DNA of 15,035 bases, from contig JALKBU010001194.1 of the NCBI GenBank assembly GCA_023091735.1, positions 1-15,035 on the forward strand. The letters run 5' to 3'. Every line of letters begins with the position of its first letter. The stretch's first letter is position 1. A model generated the notes under the pieces. That model was given only the letters and a program-made list of their open reading frames with translations. It was not told the origin of the DNA and did no database searches. Shown piece by piece: positions 1-8,610 of this stretch. The translations under genes and the position numbers were made by a program. This stretch comes from Trichomonas tenax (taxonomy: Eukaryota > Parabasalia > Trichomonadida > Trichomonadidae).

Positions 1-112
1 CCACAACTACTCATAATGAAGTCTTCTTTGGCTTCCAACATTGAGTTCAATCCATTTCAACCTATTGACACTTTTCCATTTTTCCCTCGCAATCACGTCA
101 CTTTCCTTTATA

Positions 113-139
113 TTTGACATTCTGACTTTACATGTCAAA
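113..139. repeat. Inverted repeat, 8-bp arms
   Basis: TTTGACAT (113-120) is followed after 11 bases by its exact reverse complement ATGTCAAA (132-139). A related arrangement occurs near 14330-14350, where TTGAC and GTCAA are 9 bases apart. The core TGACA/TGTCA matches the motif found just before several genes in this window, so it may be a protein-binding site. In DNA this AT-rich, 8-bp arms could also arise by chance. Confidence 0.35.
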
Positions 140-428
140 AATAAGCTACATGTCAGAAAAGCACGTTGTTCTATTTTGTCCCAGTCCCGTTCTATGATAA
201 ATTCGCTGAGTTACATTTTTGATTGTGCCATATAGAAAAGTAAAGTTTTGAATCCTCACCGAGACACCAAAACTAAACTTCGATCGAGGCCAAAAAAGTG
301 AGATTTTTAATAACGTGCATTCTGCCAAAGGACCTTTTTCTATCAATATTATTTTTTTGAATTCTTGAAATCACATGGTCATGTATTCATGAATCTCATT
401 CTTCAGCATCATTATGTAAGTAATTTTC

Positions 429-445
429 AATAAAGATGCTTTATT
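429..445. repeat. Short perfect hairpin repeat
   Basis: AATAAAG (429-435) and CTTTATT (439-445) are exact reverse complements separated by ATG. The stem is AT-rich and short. No adjacent gene end is visible that would make it a 3' processing signal, and it may be chance. Confidence 0.25.
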
Positions 446-847
446 ATACAATTTTAAAGTGTTTTCAAAAAATGATCAACATTTCAAGCTTTACATGCTC
501 GATTTAAATACAATTACTACTTTTGATATTTAAGTGCAATGCGCATGCTGCAATTTTTCTATAATATTATATATATATTTTGTAATCAATAATTATTAAC
601 ATTTCATGCCTTAACGGTTATGTTTCCGTATAGCTCCAAGTGTTGATATGATTTATAGAGCTCAATTACCTAAAAAAAATAATCAAAAAATAATTTGCAA
701 TAAAAGTCAATGTTTACCGAATGAAAATGAGTTGCATGTTGTGGAGTGTCTAAAAATCATGTTAAAATAAAAAATAATTTTCCCGCCAATATAATTCTGT
801 TTTGAATTCCTTCACAAAAAAATTGCCGCGAATTTTAACTTTTCATC

Positions 848-3800
848 ATAACATCCCAAATTGCTAGCCAAGTAATAGAGCTGTACCACCAGCTGTCAAA
901 CCCAGCCTGCCCCAATGTGACTGAGATCACAAAGCAGCTCCAATCTTTCTATCAGACGCCAGAATCGTTTGAAATTCTTTATAACATCATTACATCGATG
1001 CCAGCTGATCAGATTGTAAAGCATGTAGCAATGGGTATCAGGTACTTCGTTAAAACTTATTTCGCGCAGCTTCCTAACCAAGATCAAGTTTTTCAGAACC
1101 TTCTCGAGCTTTGCGCTTATCCAAAATCGTCGTATATCCGTGACCTCATCGCAGACATTACAACATCATACATGAGAATGGAGTTTTCTCCAATGGTCGC
1201 TCAATTCTTCCAAAATTGGGCTTCAAACATGAATAGTGCTAATTTATCTGCTATCTGCCACATCTATCCAACATTTGTGATGCTTCCAGGCAACAGAATC
1301 GACGAAGCAGTCGAACAGGCAATTTTTGCATATCAACCAACAGGAATTGAAGATAGACTCGACCAAGTCATCTACTTCATCAACAAATTCAATTCCATTC
1401 TCAATGACGCTGAAGAAGATGGAGAACAGCAAATAGAGCCAATTTACCATCAAGCATTCTTCAATCTTCTCGAAATCATGCAGCAAAGCGCTCTTCAGTC
1501 ACAACAGCACTTCTTTGATATAGCGTCTAAGCAGGTGATCTACCAAATCACAACCGAGAGCCCTTTAGTTGATTTCCAGCAGACACTCACATTGCTTGCA
1601 ACAGTCATCAGCAACGCTCAAGTAACGCCAAAGATCAAAGGCCTCGCGTTCAACTGCATGAATAACCTCGTTGGATACTTCGATCAGACAATATTGGAAG
1701 AAGGATTCTCAGAAGAAAGCAACATGAAGAACCTGTTCGAGCTTTACATGAACTATGCATTGACAATCGCCACAAGTGAAGACTCTTATGACATTGCCCC
1801 ACAGAACATATTTGATAATATCATCCCTGTTTTCTCAAAGAATGACGATTTCTTGGCATACTTCTGGGAGCATGTTGCTGCATTCTTAGGCGATGATACA
1901 GGCAAGTTCTGCATTCTTCCAGCAATCATCAACTCTCTTTCTGTTGGCCAGGCATTCTACAAAGATAAAATCCAGAATCTCTGCGAAATCATGACAAATT
2001 ACCTCGCATTCGACAAGGTCTACACAATGACTGGCGGCGCTGCAGGTTTCGGAGAGTTATACTATGTTTTTGGCGATGAAATCAACGAGTACATCGTTGA
2101 TGCTGTCAACAGAACAGTCGAAGTTCTTCAGGATGCCGACTATGGATTAATCTTCCCTGAAATGTTAGCATTGCTTCAGGTTTTGTTAATGGCAACAAGC
2201 TGCACAGATGATTACTTCCAGTCCATCCCAGCAATCCTTTTGGGCCTCTTTAATGAGGAAAATCTCAGACTGTCAGTCCTCCAGACATTCCGCAAGTTGA
2301 TCTCCAACTCCGATGTTGCTTCACAGGATAACTATGAAGAGTTATTCAACTTCTTCTGGCAGATTCTTATGGACGAAAACGCCGGTCTTCAGGCTCCAAC
2401 AATCGGCTGCATTTCAGCCCTTCAGCAGAAGAACCCAGAAGCATTTACTGAAGTTGCTGTCAACTTCTTCCAAAACATTCTCCTCTTCTTCGGAGTCAAT
2501 GACTCAGACATAACATACGAATCTATGCGCGCAATTGGCCACCTCGCTCAGGCATATGGTGATGACTTAGGCCAGCACATCGGTGAGTCAATCACGTTCT
2601 TGATGCAAGTTGCCAAGAGTGATTTAACACCACCAGACAACGACGACGAAGATGATGATGAGAAAGAAGAAGAACTTGATAACCAGTTCCAGATGCTTCT
2701 CAGAAACGTTGGCACTGCACAGAGAGTCGTCACACTCATTTTGAAGGAGATCCCAGCAATAATGAGCACAGAAATATTCAATGAAGTTTTCGGCTGCATT
2801 GAGAACTTGATGACAAACGCTGGTTTGTTCCCAGAATGCATTAAAGATGCTGCTGACTCCGCTAGGAATATCGGAAAAGCACTTCTCAAGTTGAACAGTG
2901 CTGAAAATCTCACAGGCGAAGCAACAAAGTTGATTGGAATCTTCGTTCCTGCCCTCGAGCAGATCGTTGATCCAGAAAACGTTGGTGCTATCTTCGATGT
3001 TGTTTGCGATCTTACAAGTGACTTTGGAGTTAATGCATTCTTCCCATTCAAGGAGAATGTTCTTCCAGAGGTTGGACAATGGTTAGGAAAGAGCGGTTTA
3101 AACTTCAGTGAGTCGCTCCACGAGAACGTATCACGCATGCTTCGTGAACTTCTCGATCAGATGCATGAGGATGCTTTCGAGCTTGTCGCTCCATACATTG
3201 GAATATTCGAACAGTATATGTCCATGGGTGGCGATTTCCAGGAACTTGCTTTGCAGTTCTTCGGTGATTTAATCGCTAACTGCCCATCTAAGCTCCATGC
3301 GGAATTCATCTGCGGCTTATTCCAGGCATCAGTTGGATCTGTTCAGTCGAAGAAGAGCACAATTGCTTTGAACGTTCTCAAACAGATTGCTAAGATAGCA
3401 CCGCAATTAGTATTGGACAACATTCAGCCGGTCTTAGAGCTCATTTCACAGTTCCTGAACCCGCTTATGGGCAAGAACAGCGAGACAATGAGTCTCCAGG
3501 ACAACTCAGTCAGTTTGCTCAGTGCCATTGCTATGTATGTTTTAGGTGATAACTTCCCATTCGACAACTTTGCACAAAATGCTCTTGCATTGATGCCAGC
3601 GCAGTACGAGGTTGAAGAAAACAGAGATATTATTCCATTCTTCTTCTGGATGTACCAGAGAGTTGGCGCAAATTATCAGAATGATTTCTGCGCAGCACTT
3701 GTTAGATTGTTCGCTGATGACGAAAGAGATATTCTTGATAATTTCGTTACAGCTGAGCAATTGGCTCAACTTAAGGCATTGTTCAAACAAATCATCCCGT

Positions 3801-3892
3801 CTGTTGGCAATATCCAGAAATTTGTTGAAGCTACTGTCGGAAAGAACAGAACAAAGCTGAGAAATATTATCAAAGTTCTCAATACTAAATAA
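848..3892 (+). CDS. Importin beta-family nuclear transport receptor (IPO4/IPO5-like)
   Basis: A HEAT-repeat karyopherin-beta of about 1,014 residues, close to the usual ~1,100 of IPO5/Kap121 and IPO4/Kap123. Proteins of this family carry cargo such as ribosomal proteins and histones through nuclear pores and release it on binding Ran-GTP. The N-terminus matches the family pattern, with ELYHQLSNP followed by LQSFYQTPESFEI. An acidic loop lies near residues 596-611 (DNA 2633-2680). The C-terminal part has a family-like DNSVSLLSAI segment followed by FFFWMYQ. Paired amphipathic helices continue throughout. The start is uncertain. The frame opens after the stop at 836-838 and has no ATG until 998, which would remove the conserved first helix. 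Codon 848 (ATA) is given as the likeliest start position because the family-like sequence begins there; 860 (ATT), 881 (CTG) and 917 (GTG) are alternatives. The stop is TAA within TAAA. The family is clear; the exact orthologue and cargo are inferred. Confidence 0.8.
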   Translation: MTSQIASQVIELYHQLSNPACPNVTEITKQLQSFYQTPESFEILYNIITSMPADQIVKHVAMGIRYFVKTYFAQLPNQDQVFQNLLELCAYPKSSYIRDLIADITTSYMRMEFSPMVAQFFQNWASNMNSANLSAICHIYPTFVMLPGNRIDEAVEQAIFAYQPTGIEDRLDQVIYFINKFNSILNDAEEDGEQQIEPIYHQAFFNLLEIMQQSALQSQQHFFDIASKQVIYQITTESPLVDFQQTLTLLATVISNAQVTPKIKGLAFNCMNNLVGYFDQTILEEGFSEESNMKNLFELYMNYALTIATSEDSYDIAPQNIFDNIIPVFSKNDDFLAYFWEHVAAFLGDDTGKFCILPAIINSLSVGQAFYKDKIQNLCEIMTNYLAFDKVYTMTGGAAGFGELYYVFGDEINEYIVDAVNRTVEVLQDADYGLIFPEMLALLQVLLMATSCTDDYFQSIPAILLGLFNEENLRLSVLQTFRKLISNSDVASQDNYEELFNFFWQILMDENAGLQAPTIGCISALQQKNPEAFTEVAVNFFQNILLFFGVNDSDITYESMRAIGHLAQAYGDDLGQHIGESITFLMQVAKSDLTPPDNDDEDDDEKEEELDNQFQMLLRNVGTAQRVVTLILKEIPAIMSTEIFNEVFGCIENLMTNAGLFPECIKDAADSARNIGKALLKLNSAENLTGEATKLIGIFVPALEQIVDPENVGAIFDVVCDLTSDFGVNAFFPFKENVLPEVGQWLGKSGLNFSESLHENVSRMLRELLDQMHEDAFELVAPYIGIFEQYMSMGGDFQELALQFFGDLIANCPSKLHAEFICGLFQASVGSVQSKKSTIALNVLKQIAKIAPQLVLDNIQPVLELISQFLNPLMGKNSETMSLQDNSVSLLSAIAMYVLGDNFPFDNFAQNALALMPAQYEVEENRDIIPFFFWMYQRVGANYQNDFCAALVRLFADDERDILDNFVTAEQLAQLKALFKQIIPSVGNIQKFVEATVGKNRTKLRNIIKVLNTK

Positions 3893-3893
3893 A
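3890..3893 (+). terminator. Stop codon embedded in TAAA poly(A)-signal-like motif
   Basis: The importin stop codon reads TAA-A. In Trichomonas vaginalis a UAAA tetranucleotide overlapping the stop codon is reported as a polyadenylation signal, so this probably directs 3'-end formation. CCT7 in this window has the same arrangement; the other genes here do not. Confidence 0.4.
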
Positions 3894-4090
3894 GTAGTGT
3901 TATATCCATTAATATAAATCCACATTGTTTTTAATATCATCATGTCATTAATTTTTTTATCATATTGCATATTCTAATCAAAAAATTATTCGAATATGGA
4001 ATTAAGCAAAAATAAGTTAATAGATATTATATACATGAAAAGATGAATGCAAAGTTAAGAGGATATCAAAAAATATAAAAATATGATAAT

Positions 4091-4100
4091 AAAAGTGACA
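4091..4100 (+). promoter_or_regulatory. AAAAGTGACA start-proximal motif
   Basis: The decamer lies 5 nt before the ATG of the small gene at 4106. The same word occurs before the GT61 gene (10046-10055), and a near copy with one extra G lies before the Wntless-like gene (6042-6052, minus strand). Parabasalid core promoters sit within about 20 nt of the start codon, which suits a core-promoter or transcription-start role. That role is inferred. Confidence 0.4.
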
Positions 4101-4105
4101 TAAAA

Positions 4106-4309
4106 ATGGCGACTGTTGAGCAATTGTTAAAACAACAGGAATTGATCAAACAGATGGACGAAAGATACCAAATAAATGTTTCCGCGTTGAATAGGGAACT
4201 TGAACAAATCGAAAAAGATGTCGCTGATCACAAGCAAAATGAAAATAAGCCGGAAGAGAGCAATAAAGCAGAAAATAAGCAAGATTCAAAGAGGCAGAAT
4301 GATAAGTAA
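4106..4309 (+). CDS. Small charged helical protein, 67 aa
   Basis: I do not recognise the family. The first ~37 residues (MATVEQLLKQQELIKQMDER and on to NRELEQIEKDV) form a continuous amphipathic helix with heptad-like spacing of L, I and V, so a coiled coil is likely. Residues 40-67 are almost entirely E, K, N, Q, D and S and are probably disordered. There is no signal peptide or membrane segment. The ATG at 4106 follows the AAAAGTGACA motif by 5 nt and the coding GC content is higher than the flanks, which supports a real gene despite its length. It lies 213 bp downstream of the importin on the same strand. It could be a small coiled-coil partner subunit; nothing identifies the partner. Confidence 0.55.
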   Translation: MATVEQLLKQQELIKQMDERYQINVSALNRELEQIEKDVADHKQNENKPEESNKAENKQDSKRQNDK

Positions 4310-4669
4310 TTCTATTTACTTATATTTGTGTTAATTTGTTAAATAATAAACGATTTTGTTTGGATTAAATAGAAACACGTTGACATAGTCTATATATCAT
4401 CAACCTATGAATACACGCATTTCAAATATAATTTATGAAAAAAATAATTTTGGATTTCAAAATTGAGGCTTTGAATTGCAATGGAGAAACCTAAAATGAA
4501 AAGCTATGATATGTTTTACTGTAGTTGCGAGAGAATTAGAGTAAATTCGAAATAAGAAAAATTAAAATGTTAAAATTTTAGATAAACATAATGATTAAAT
4601 TAAACTATATCGGTAGTATTCTTTAAACGCATATTAAATAAAATAAAAAAAATCAAATTGGAACCAAAA
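4310..4669. other. AT-rich spacer between convergent genes
   Basis: This 360-base spacer separates the 3' ends of the small helical protein gene and the Wntless-like gene. It has many AATAAA-like and TAAA words that could serve 3'-end formation on either strand. No ORF, RNA gene or sizeable repeat is visible. Confidence 0.5.
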
Positions 4670-6037
4670 TCACTTTTCCTGTTCTAATTCTTCCTCCTCC
4701 TCTTCTTCTGTGTAATCATCTTCGGGGTTGATCATAAGGTCGAGTCTTCCCTTCATGTCATCGTCGAGCTGTCCAACGGTCTCAAAGGCTTTGTCAGCTG
4801 CGATGTACTGTGCGTCGAATCCAGATTCATCACGTGGCCAGTGAATCAATACGAGGAAGAGAATTGAGATTGTGTTCAAGAGTGCTGAGAAAACAGAAAG
4901 CTTCGATGTTCTTTCTGCTCTTGTTGCAGTGACATATATCATAACAGCCATAGCTGGAACTGAGCAGAAGAGGTGAACGAATGAAGAAACAAATTCTGGG
5001 CTGTTGCTGTTCAAGAACAGTGGAAAACGGATCAAGTTTAATGTGATCGCAGCCATTGTTGCAGCTGGAATGTAAATTTCGAGAATATCTTGATAGAATG
5101 TATCGTTGAACTTGATGGCCTTAGGAAGAGCCAAAACGCAGCACATCATGAATAAAGCAAATGTTGAACGCTTGATGAATGGAATTTCAGCGTCTGTGAA
5201 GCGGAAATGAAGATTCCAGCACACAACGTTGATGATATAGAAAACTAAAGCGAAGTTGATGTTCTCAATCAAAACAATGATTGGTGTTAACGACTTGAGA
5301 AGATCAAAGTAGCGTAATTCAGGAAGAGGGAGCCAGAAAACTGCAAGAACGAACGATGCAACCATCAAAAATCTCTGTGTGTATGTTGGTGATTTGTTCT
5401 TGAGTGAAGCCAACCTCGTTAGCAAATGGAAACCGAGATATAAAGCTGTTAAGAAAGAAACGGTGCGAATTAAAATGTTGAAGAATATCCAGCTTGCGTT
5501 TTCGTGTGTCCAAATTGTATAAAGATTTTCGAATGATCCATCTGTAAGTGTTATATCCAAATCAGCGACGATATCGGTGACCTCTTTCCTTCCTGTTGTA
5601 AAGATTGGTACCAAAGTCTTAGGAGGAAGTCTGAAAGGTCTGTCTTCGAGTGTTTGCTCTCTTTCGATACGTCCGTTCTTTTTCAGTTTAATTGTTCCAG
5701 ATACAACAATCAGCAATGGCTTTCTCGGGAAGTTGGATTGAATTCCGTATGTGATTGCTCTATGATAAAACTTAAGATCTTTATATCTGATAGCTAAACT
5801 TAATGCTTTTGTCCTCTCTTCTGTACCCTCGGGTTTCTTGATAATAGTGAACTTCGGGTTTGGTGAAATTAAGATCGAAACAGCCGTTAATAAGACGCAG
5901 ACAACAAATAAAACGCCAGCCATGATAAAAGACTTGGTATTCATAAGTTCGTACGTTTCATTCACGCACAACTCATAGCCCTCGTTGAAAAGATCGATTG
6001 TCGTCAATATCGGGTCTTTCTTCTGTTCAGGGCTCAT
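4670..6037 (-). CDS. Wntless/TMEM181-like eight-helix membrane protein
   Basis: A 455-residue integral membrane protein. A first helix (about 36-58) is followed by a ~120-residue hydrophilic, probably luminal or extracellular domain (59-181), with beta-rich stretches such as KPLLIVVSGTIKL and IVADLDITL. Seven more helices follow at about 182-208, 223-240, 249-274, 291-307, 319-341, 349-371 and 380-400. A cytosolic tail ends in a run of glutamates (444-455). One helix, a luminal domain, then seven helices is the plan of Wntless and TMEM181, which belong with GPR107/108 and TMEM87 in the GOST superfamily of Golgi and trafficking receptors. Assignment rests on this layout and not on a diagnostic motif, so it is moderate. 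A cargo-receptor role in the secretory pathway is inferred. The ATG at 6037 follows AAAAGGTGACA by 4 nt. The stop is TGA. Confidence 0.6.
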   Translation of the reverse strand: MSPEQKKDPILTTIDLFNEGYELCVNETYELMNTKSFIMAGVLFVVCVLLTAVSILISPNPKFTIIKKPEGTEERTKALSLAIRYKDLKFYHRAITYGIQSNFPRKPLLIVVSGTIKLKKNGRIEREQTLEDRPFRLPPKTLVPIFTTGRKEVTDIVADLDITLTDGSFENLYTIWTHENASWIFFNILIRTVSFLTALYLGFHLLTRLASLKNKSPTYTQRFLMVASFVLAVFWLPLPELRYFDLLKSLTPIIVLIENINFALVFYIINVVCWNLHFRFTDAEIPFIKRSTFALFMMCCVLALPKAIKFNDTFYQDILEIYIPAATMAAITLNLIRFPLFLNSNSPEFVSSFVHLFCSVPAMAVMIYVTATRAERTSKLSVFSALLNTISILFLVLIHWPRDESGFDAQYIAADKAFETVGQLDDDMKGRLDLMINPEDDYTEEEEEEELEQEK

Positions 6038-6041
6038 TATT

Positions 6042-6052
6042 TGTCACCTTTT
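6042..6052 (-). promoter_or_regulatory. AAAAGGTGACA start-proximal motif
   Basis: Read on the minus strand, this word ends 4 nt before the ATG at 6037. It differs from the copies at 4091 and 10046 only by an extra G. The spacing to the start codon is conserved (4-5 nt), which suggests a core-promoter or start-site element. Confidence 0.4.
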
Positions 6053-6149
6053 GATTGCGAAATTTATTATATTTTTTTTTCATTTCCGTTTTTTATTTCA
6101 CTGACATCGCTCTTTTAGCAATTTGTATCATATTTCACAAGAAAAATCA

Positions 6150-6470
6150 ATGGTTGTAGCAATGTTTTTAATTTTCACTGATGTGTCACAAATCATTTCT
6201 GGTATAAACTATACTCATCACATTTATTATAATTTCAAATCCACTGGATTGGAAAATCATTTTTTAAATCAAGTGATATCAATTTCGACAATAAGAAATA
6301 CTTTTTTATGTGTTTTGAGCCAGAAGAGCCATTTCCACATGTGTCACAAAGAAAATAATAAAATATCAAAATCTAAAATTAGAAACCAAACAATAAGGAA
6401 TGCTGAATTATCATACCTAACATGTAGGCAGAATAATCCTAAATCAAGTGTTAATTTTGGTATTTTTTGA
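6150..6470 (+). CDS. Doubtful 106-aa hypothetical protein
   Basis: An open frame of 106 codons from the ATG at 6150, diverging from the Wntless-like gene. A TCACA initiator-like site (6135-6139) would put a transcription start at 6137, 13 nt before the ATG, the spacing typical of trichomonad genes. Against it, codon use is AT-rich like spacer DNA rather than like the neighbouring genes, the protein is mostly N, I, K, S and T without domains, and I recognise no family. It may be a decayed gene or a chance ORF. Confidence 0.2.
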   Translation: MVVAMFLIFTDVSQIISGINYTHHIYYNFKSTGLENHFLNQVISISTIRNTFLCVLSQKSHFHMCHKENNKISKSKIRNQTIRNAELSYLTCRQNNPKSSVNFGIF

Positions 6471-6707
6471 TTATAAAATATATATAAATACTAAAATTAT
6501 TAGCAACAAAATGAATAAACACATATGTTGTATTCAAATTTGCCCAAAATCACAAAAGATTTGTGTATTGAAATCATTTTTGCGCAAAACAATATTGCTA
6601 TATGATACAGAATGAAAAATTTAATATATGTTCTTGATTACGAGGCATATCCTTAACAATGTTGCATGATAATGAAATATATTTTTCTAGTATATGCTAT
6701 TATTCTA

Positions 6708-7030
6708 GCATTGAATTTGAGTGCGCACATGCATTAATTTCGTTTTTCTGTTTTAAAATTTTCAAGGGTCAGCCCTTGATGCTTCACAAAATTTAGGTAA
6801 ACTTGTAGCTCCTGCAAATTTCGAGAAGTTGCACATACCCCTGGTATCATTTTACGTATGCTTTAGATTGCAATCAAGGCATTTTTAGAGTTTGTGTTCT
6901 TAAAAAGACTCACAAATCTGATTTTTTGACGAGTAAATATATAATTTTTGACGATTTTGAGAACTTTTTGACAAATAAAGCATTCAATTTTGCTCATATG
7001 CTGGAGAAATGGCGCACTCAAATTCAATGC
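6708..7030. mobile_element. Candidate MITE-like element with perfect 19-bp terminal inverted repeats
   Basis: The 19 bases at 6708-6726 (GCATTGAATTTGAGTGCGC) recur as an exact reverse complement at 7012-7030, bounding 323 bp with no convincing gene. Inside are a perfect 7-bp hairpin (6762-6779) and three TTTTTGAC copies at 6923, 6945 and 6965. A short open stretch (about 6766-6890) has no start codon and no recognised family. Size, inverted ends and lack of coding suit a non-autonomous DNA transposon. No target-site duplication is evident directly outside the arms, so this could instead be a regulatory or cruciform-forming structure. Confidence 0.4.
6762..6779. repeat. Perfect 7-bp hairpin, TCAG loop
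   Basis: TCAAGGG (6762-6768) and CCCTTGA (6773-6779) are exact reverse complements around a four-base loop. It is GC-richer than the surroundings and lies inside the element bounded by 19-bp inverted repeats. Confidence 0.35.
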
Positions 7031-7254
7031 GCAAGAATTGCTTCATTTATTGGGATTTAAATTGAAAGAGTGAGAGTTCACCATAAAAATACAAATTCTA
7101 CTTTTCACGTTGAGGTACGAGATATTCATATTATTTTCAATGATCGCATTAAAAAACCTTACCAAACCCTTTTTAAATCAGAAAAATTGGACTATTTTTG
7201 GACGAAACATATAACCATTCACTCCTTTCGAAAAAATTTTTGCTCAAATTTAGA

Positions 7255-8292
7255 ATGTCTGCGCTCGACTTTACACGTCCTATTAATGGCAAAAAGCAGA
7301 GGCAGACAATTCTTCTTTCATTGAGGGAGTGGCACGCGTTCATCACGCCAAGGACTGCTGTTATAGTTTTATATGTTATTGGATTATTATTTATTGCCCT
7401 CGGAACAGTTTTCTTCATCATTACAGGAAACATGACAGATATAGAAATCCCGTATGATGAGGATTGTCAGAACAAAACGCAATGCTACGTCTGGTTTAAT
7501 GTAACAAACAACATTAAAGGCAAAATTTCGATGGAATACAAGCTTTATGGGTATTATCAGAACCACAGGAGAATCTTTGACTCGAGAAGTTATGAACAAA
7601 TGCAAGGAAAATTTTTAGAATATGACGACCTCTCTGGATGTGAGCCAGCAATCTCAGTAAATAACTCAAAACTCACTAAAAACATATACGCACCATGTGG
7701 ACTCATGGCTTTTGCATTTTTCAACGACACATATATTTGGAATTATCCAGATGTCGCAAACTTTACATCAGATGATATTGCATTGTCTAGTGACAGGAAA
7801 AACCTATACAAAGGCATCAATATAAAGTATAGCGATTCAGTTCAATGGCTAAATTACGATGATTTCCCTGGAAACGTCACAAATGAGCATTTTATTGTAT
7901 GGATGAGAGCCGCAGCTATGCCGAGGTTCTTAAAGCTCTATGCAAAGTGCTATGATTGCACAATCCCTGCAGGAAATTACTCAATTTTGGTTAAAAAGAA
8001 TTATCCTGAGGAAATGTTTGATGGAAGACGTTCGATTGTTATCTCCACAACTAGTTCGCTTGGCAGCGGAAGTTATTTCATCTCCACAGCGTATATGTCG
8101 ATGGGAGGAATAAGTCTTGTTTTCGCGACTGCTTTTTTGCTTCACATGCTCTTCTGCCCGCGGCAGTTCGGAGATTTGAGCCAGATTTGGTCACCGCAAG
8201 CACAGCAACACACTCCCCTTGTTGTGGATTCTCAAGAAGCATCATCTGATGATTCTGATAATCAGAGTTCAGTTCATGATGGACTCTACTAA
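7255..8292 (+). CDS. CDC50/LEM3 family lipid-flippase subunit
   Basis: A 345-residue protein with the full CDC50 plan: a cytosolic N-terminus, helix 1 (about 34-57), a large glycosylated outer domain, helix 2 (about 276-300) and a serine/aspartate-rich tail. Family hallmarks are visible in order: YQNHRRI (101-107), the cysteine pair C129 and C148 around an APCG motif, FNDT (156-159), HFIVWMRAA (212-220) and FDGRR (255-259). C71/C77 and C232/C235 are likely extra disulfides, and several N-x-S/T sequons lie in the outer domain. CDC50 proteins pair with P4-ATPases, which move phospholipids to the cytosolic leaflet; CDC50 is needed for their folding and exit from the ER. The start is the ATG at 7255, since the frame upstream has no other ATG. 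A TCACT initiator-like site at 7219-7223 lies about 34 nt upstream. No P4-ATPase is in the window. Confidence 0.93.
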   Translation: MSALDFTRPINGKKQRQTILLSLREWHAFITPRTAVIVLYVIGLLFIALGTVFFIITGNMTDIEIPYDEDCQNKTQCYVWFNVTNNIKGKISMEYKLYGYYQNHRRIFDSRSYEQMQGKFLEYDDLSGCEPAISVNNSKLTKNIYAPCGLMAFAFFNDTYIWNYPDVANFTSDDIALSSDRKNLYKGINIKYSDSVQWLNYDDFPGNVTNEHFIVWMRAAAMPRFLKLYAKCYDCTIPAGNYSILVKKNYPEEMFDGRRSIVISTTSSLGSGSYFISTAYMSMGGISLVFATAFLLHMLFCPRQFGDLSQIWSPQAQQHTPLVVDSQEASSDDSDNQSSVHDGLY

Positions 8293-8610
8293 TATTAGTA
8301 TATATAACATGTTTATTTGTTAATTGTCTATATTTGTTTGTTTAAATTGTCTTTATGATTCGATTATTTTAATTGAACTTTTAATTCAATGCATTTAATT
8401 GATTGTTTTGTTGCGCTGACTTGTTGTGATTGAATCTATCCAGCTTTTTATCAGTGAACTATTTTTTTTTCCAAATTATTCAAATTGCAAAACTTGGGAA
8501 ATCATGAGAATTATTGTTAATTTGAATTCATTCCAATATGAAAATGATTTTTATCATATAAACAACAAAAATAGCTTTATACAAACAAGATAAAAAACAA
8601 ATTATATATC
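8293..8610. other. AT-rich spacer between convergent genes
   Basis: About 320 bases separate the 3' ends of the CDC50 and CFAP100-like genes. The sequence is T-rich on the left and has poly(A)-signal-like words. No gene or notable repeat is seen. Confidence 0.5.

Larger units (their letters stand above)
1..847. other. AT-rich intergenic region, no convincing gene
   Basis: The only open frames here are short, lack supporting codon bias and use non-ATG starts, so I see no gene. The stretch contains an inverted repeat at 113-139, a hairpin-forming repeat at 429-445 and several TGACA/GTCACTTT-like words between 64 and 140. These words resemble the start-proximal motif seen at other genes in this window. 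The last ~60 bases lead into the importin gene and include TCATCA/TCATAA, which resemble the trichomonad initiator element. The region may hold a promoter for a gene to the left, but no start codon supports that. Confidence 0.5.

Noticed and set aside
41..346. Two overlapping ~65-codon frames on opposite strands at the left edge
   Set aside because: Neither has coding-like composition or recognisable similarity; both fit chance ORFs in spacer DNA.
2548..3138. 196-codon open frame on the minus strand inside the importin gene
   Set aside because: It is antisense to a well-supported gene, is serine-rich as expected for the complement of acidic codons, and has no family resemblance.
7070..7324. 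84-codon plus-strand frame crossing the CDC50 start
   Set aside because: It has no ATG at its start, overlaps CDC50 in another frame and has spacer-like composition.
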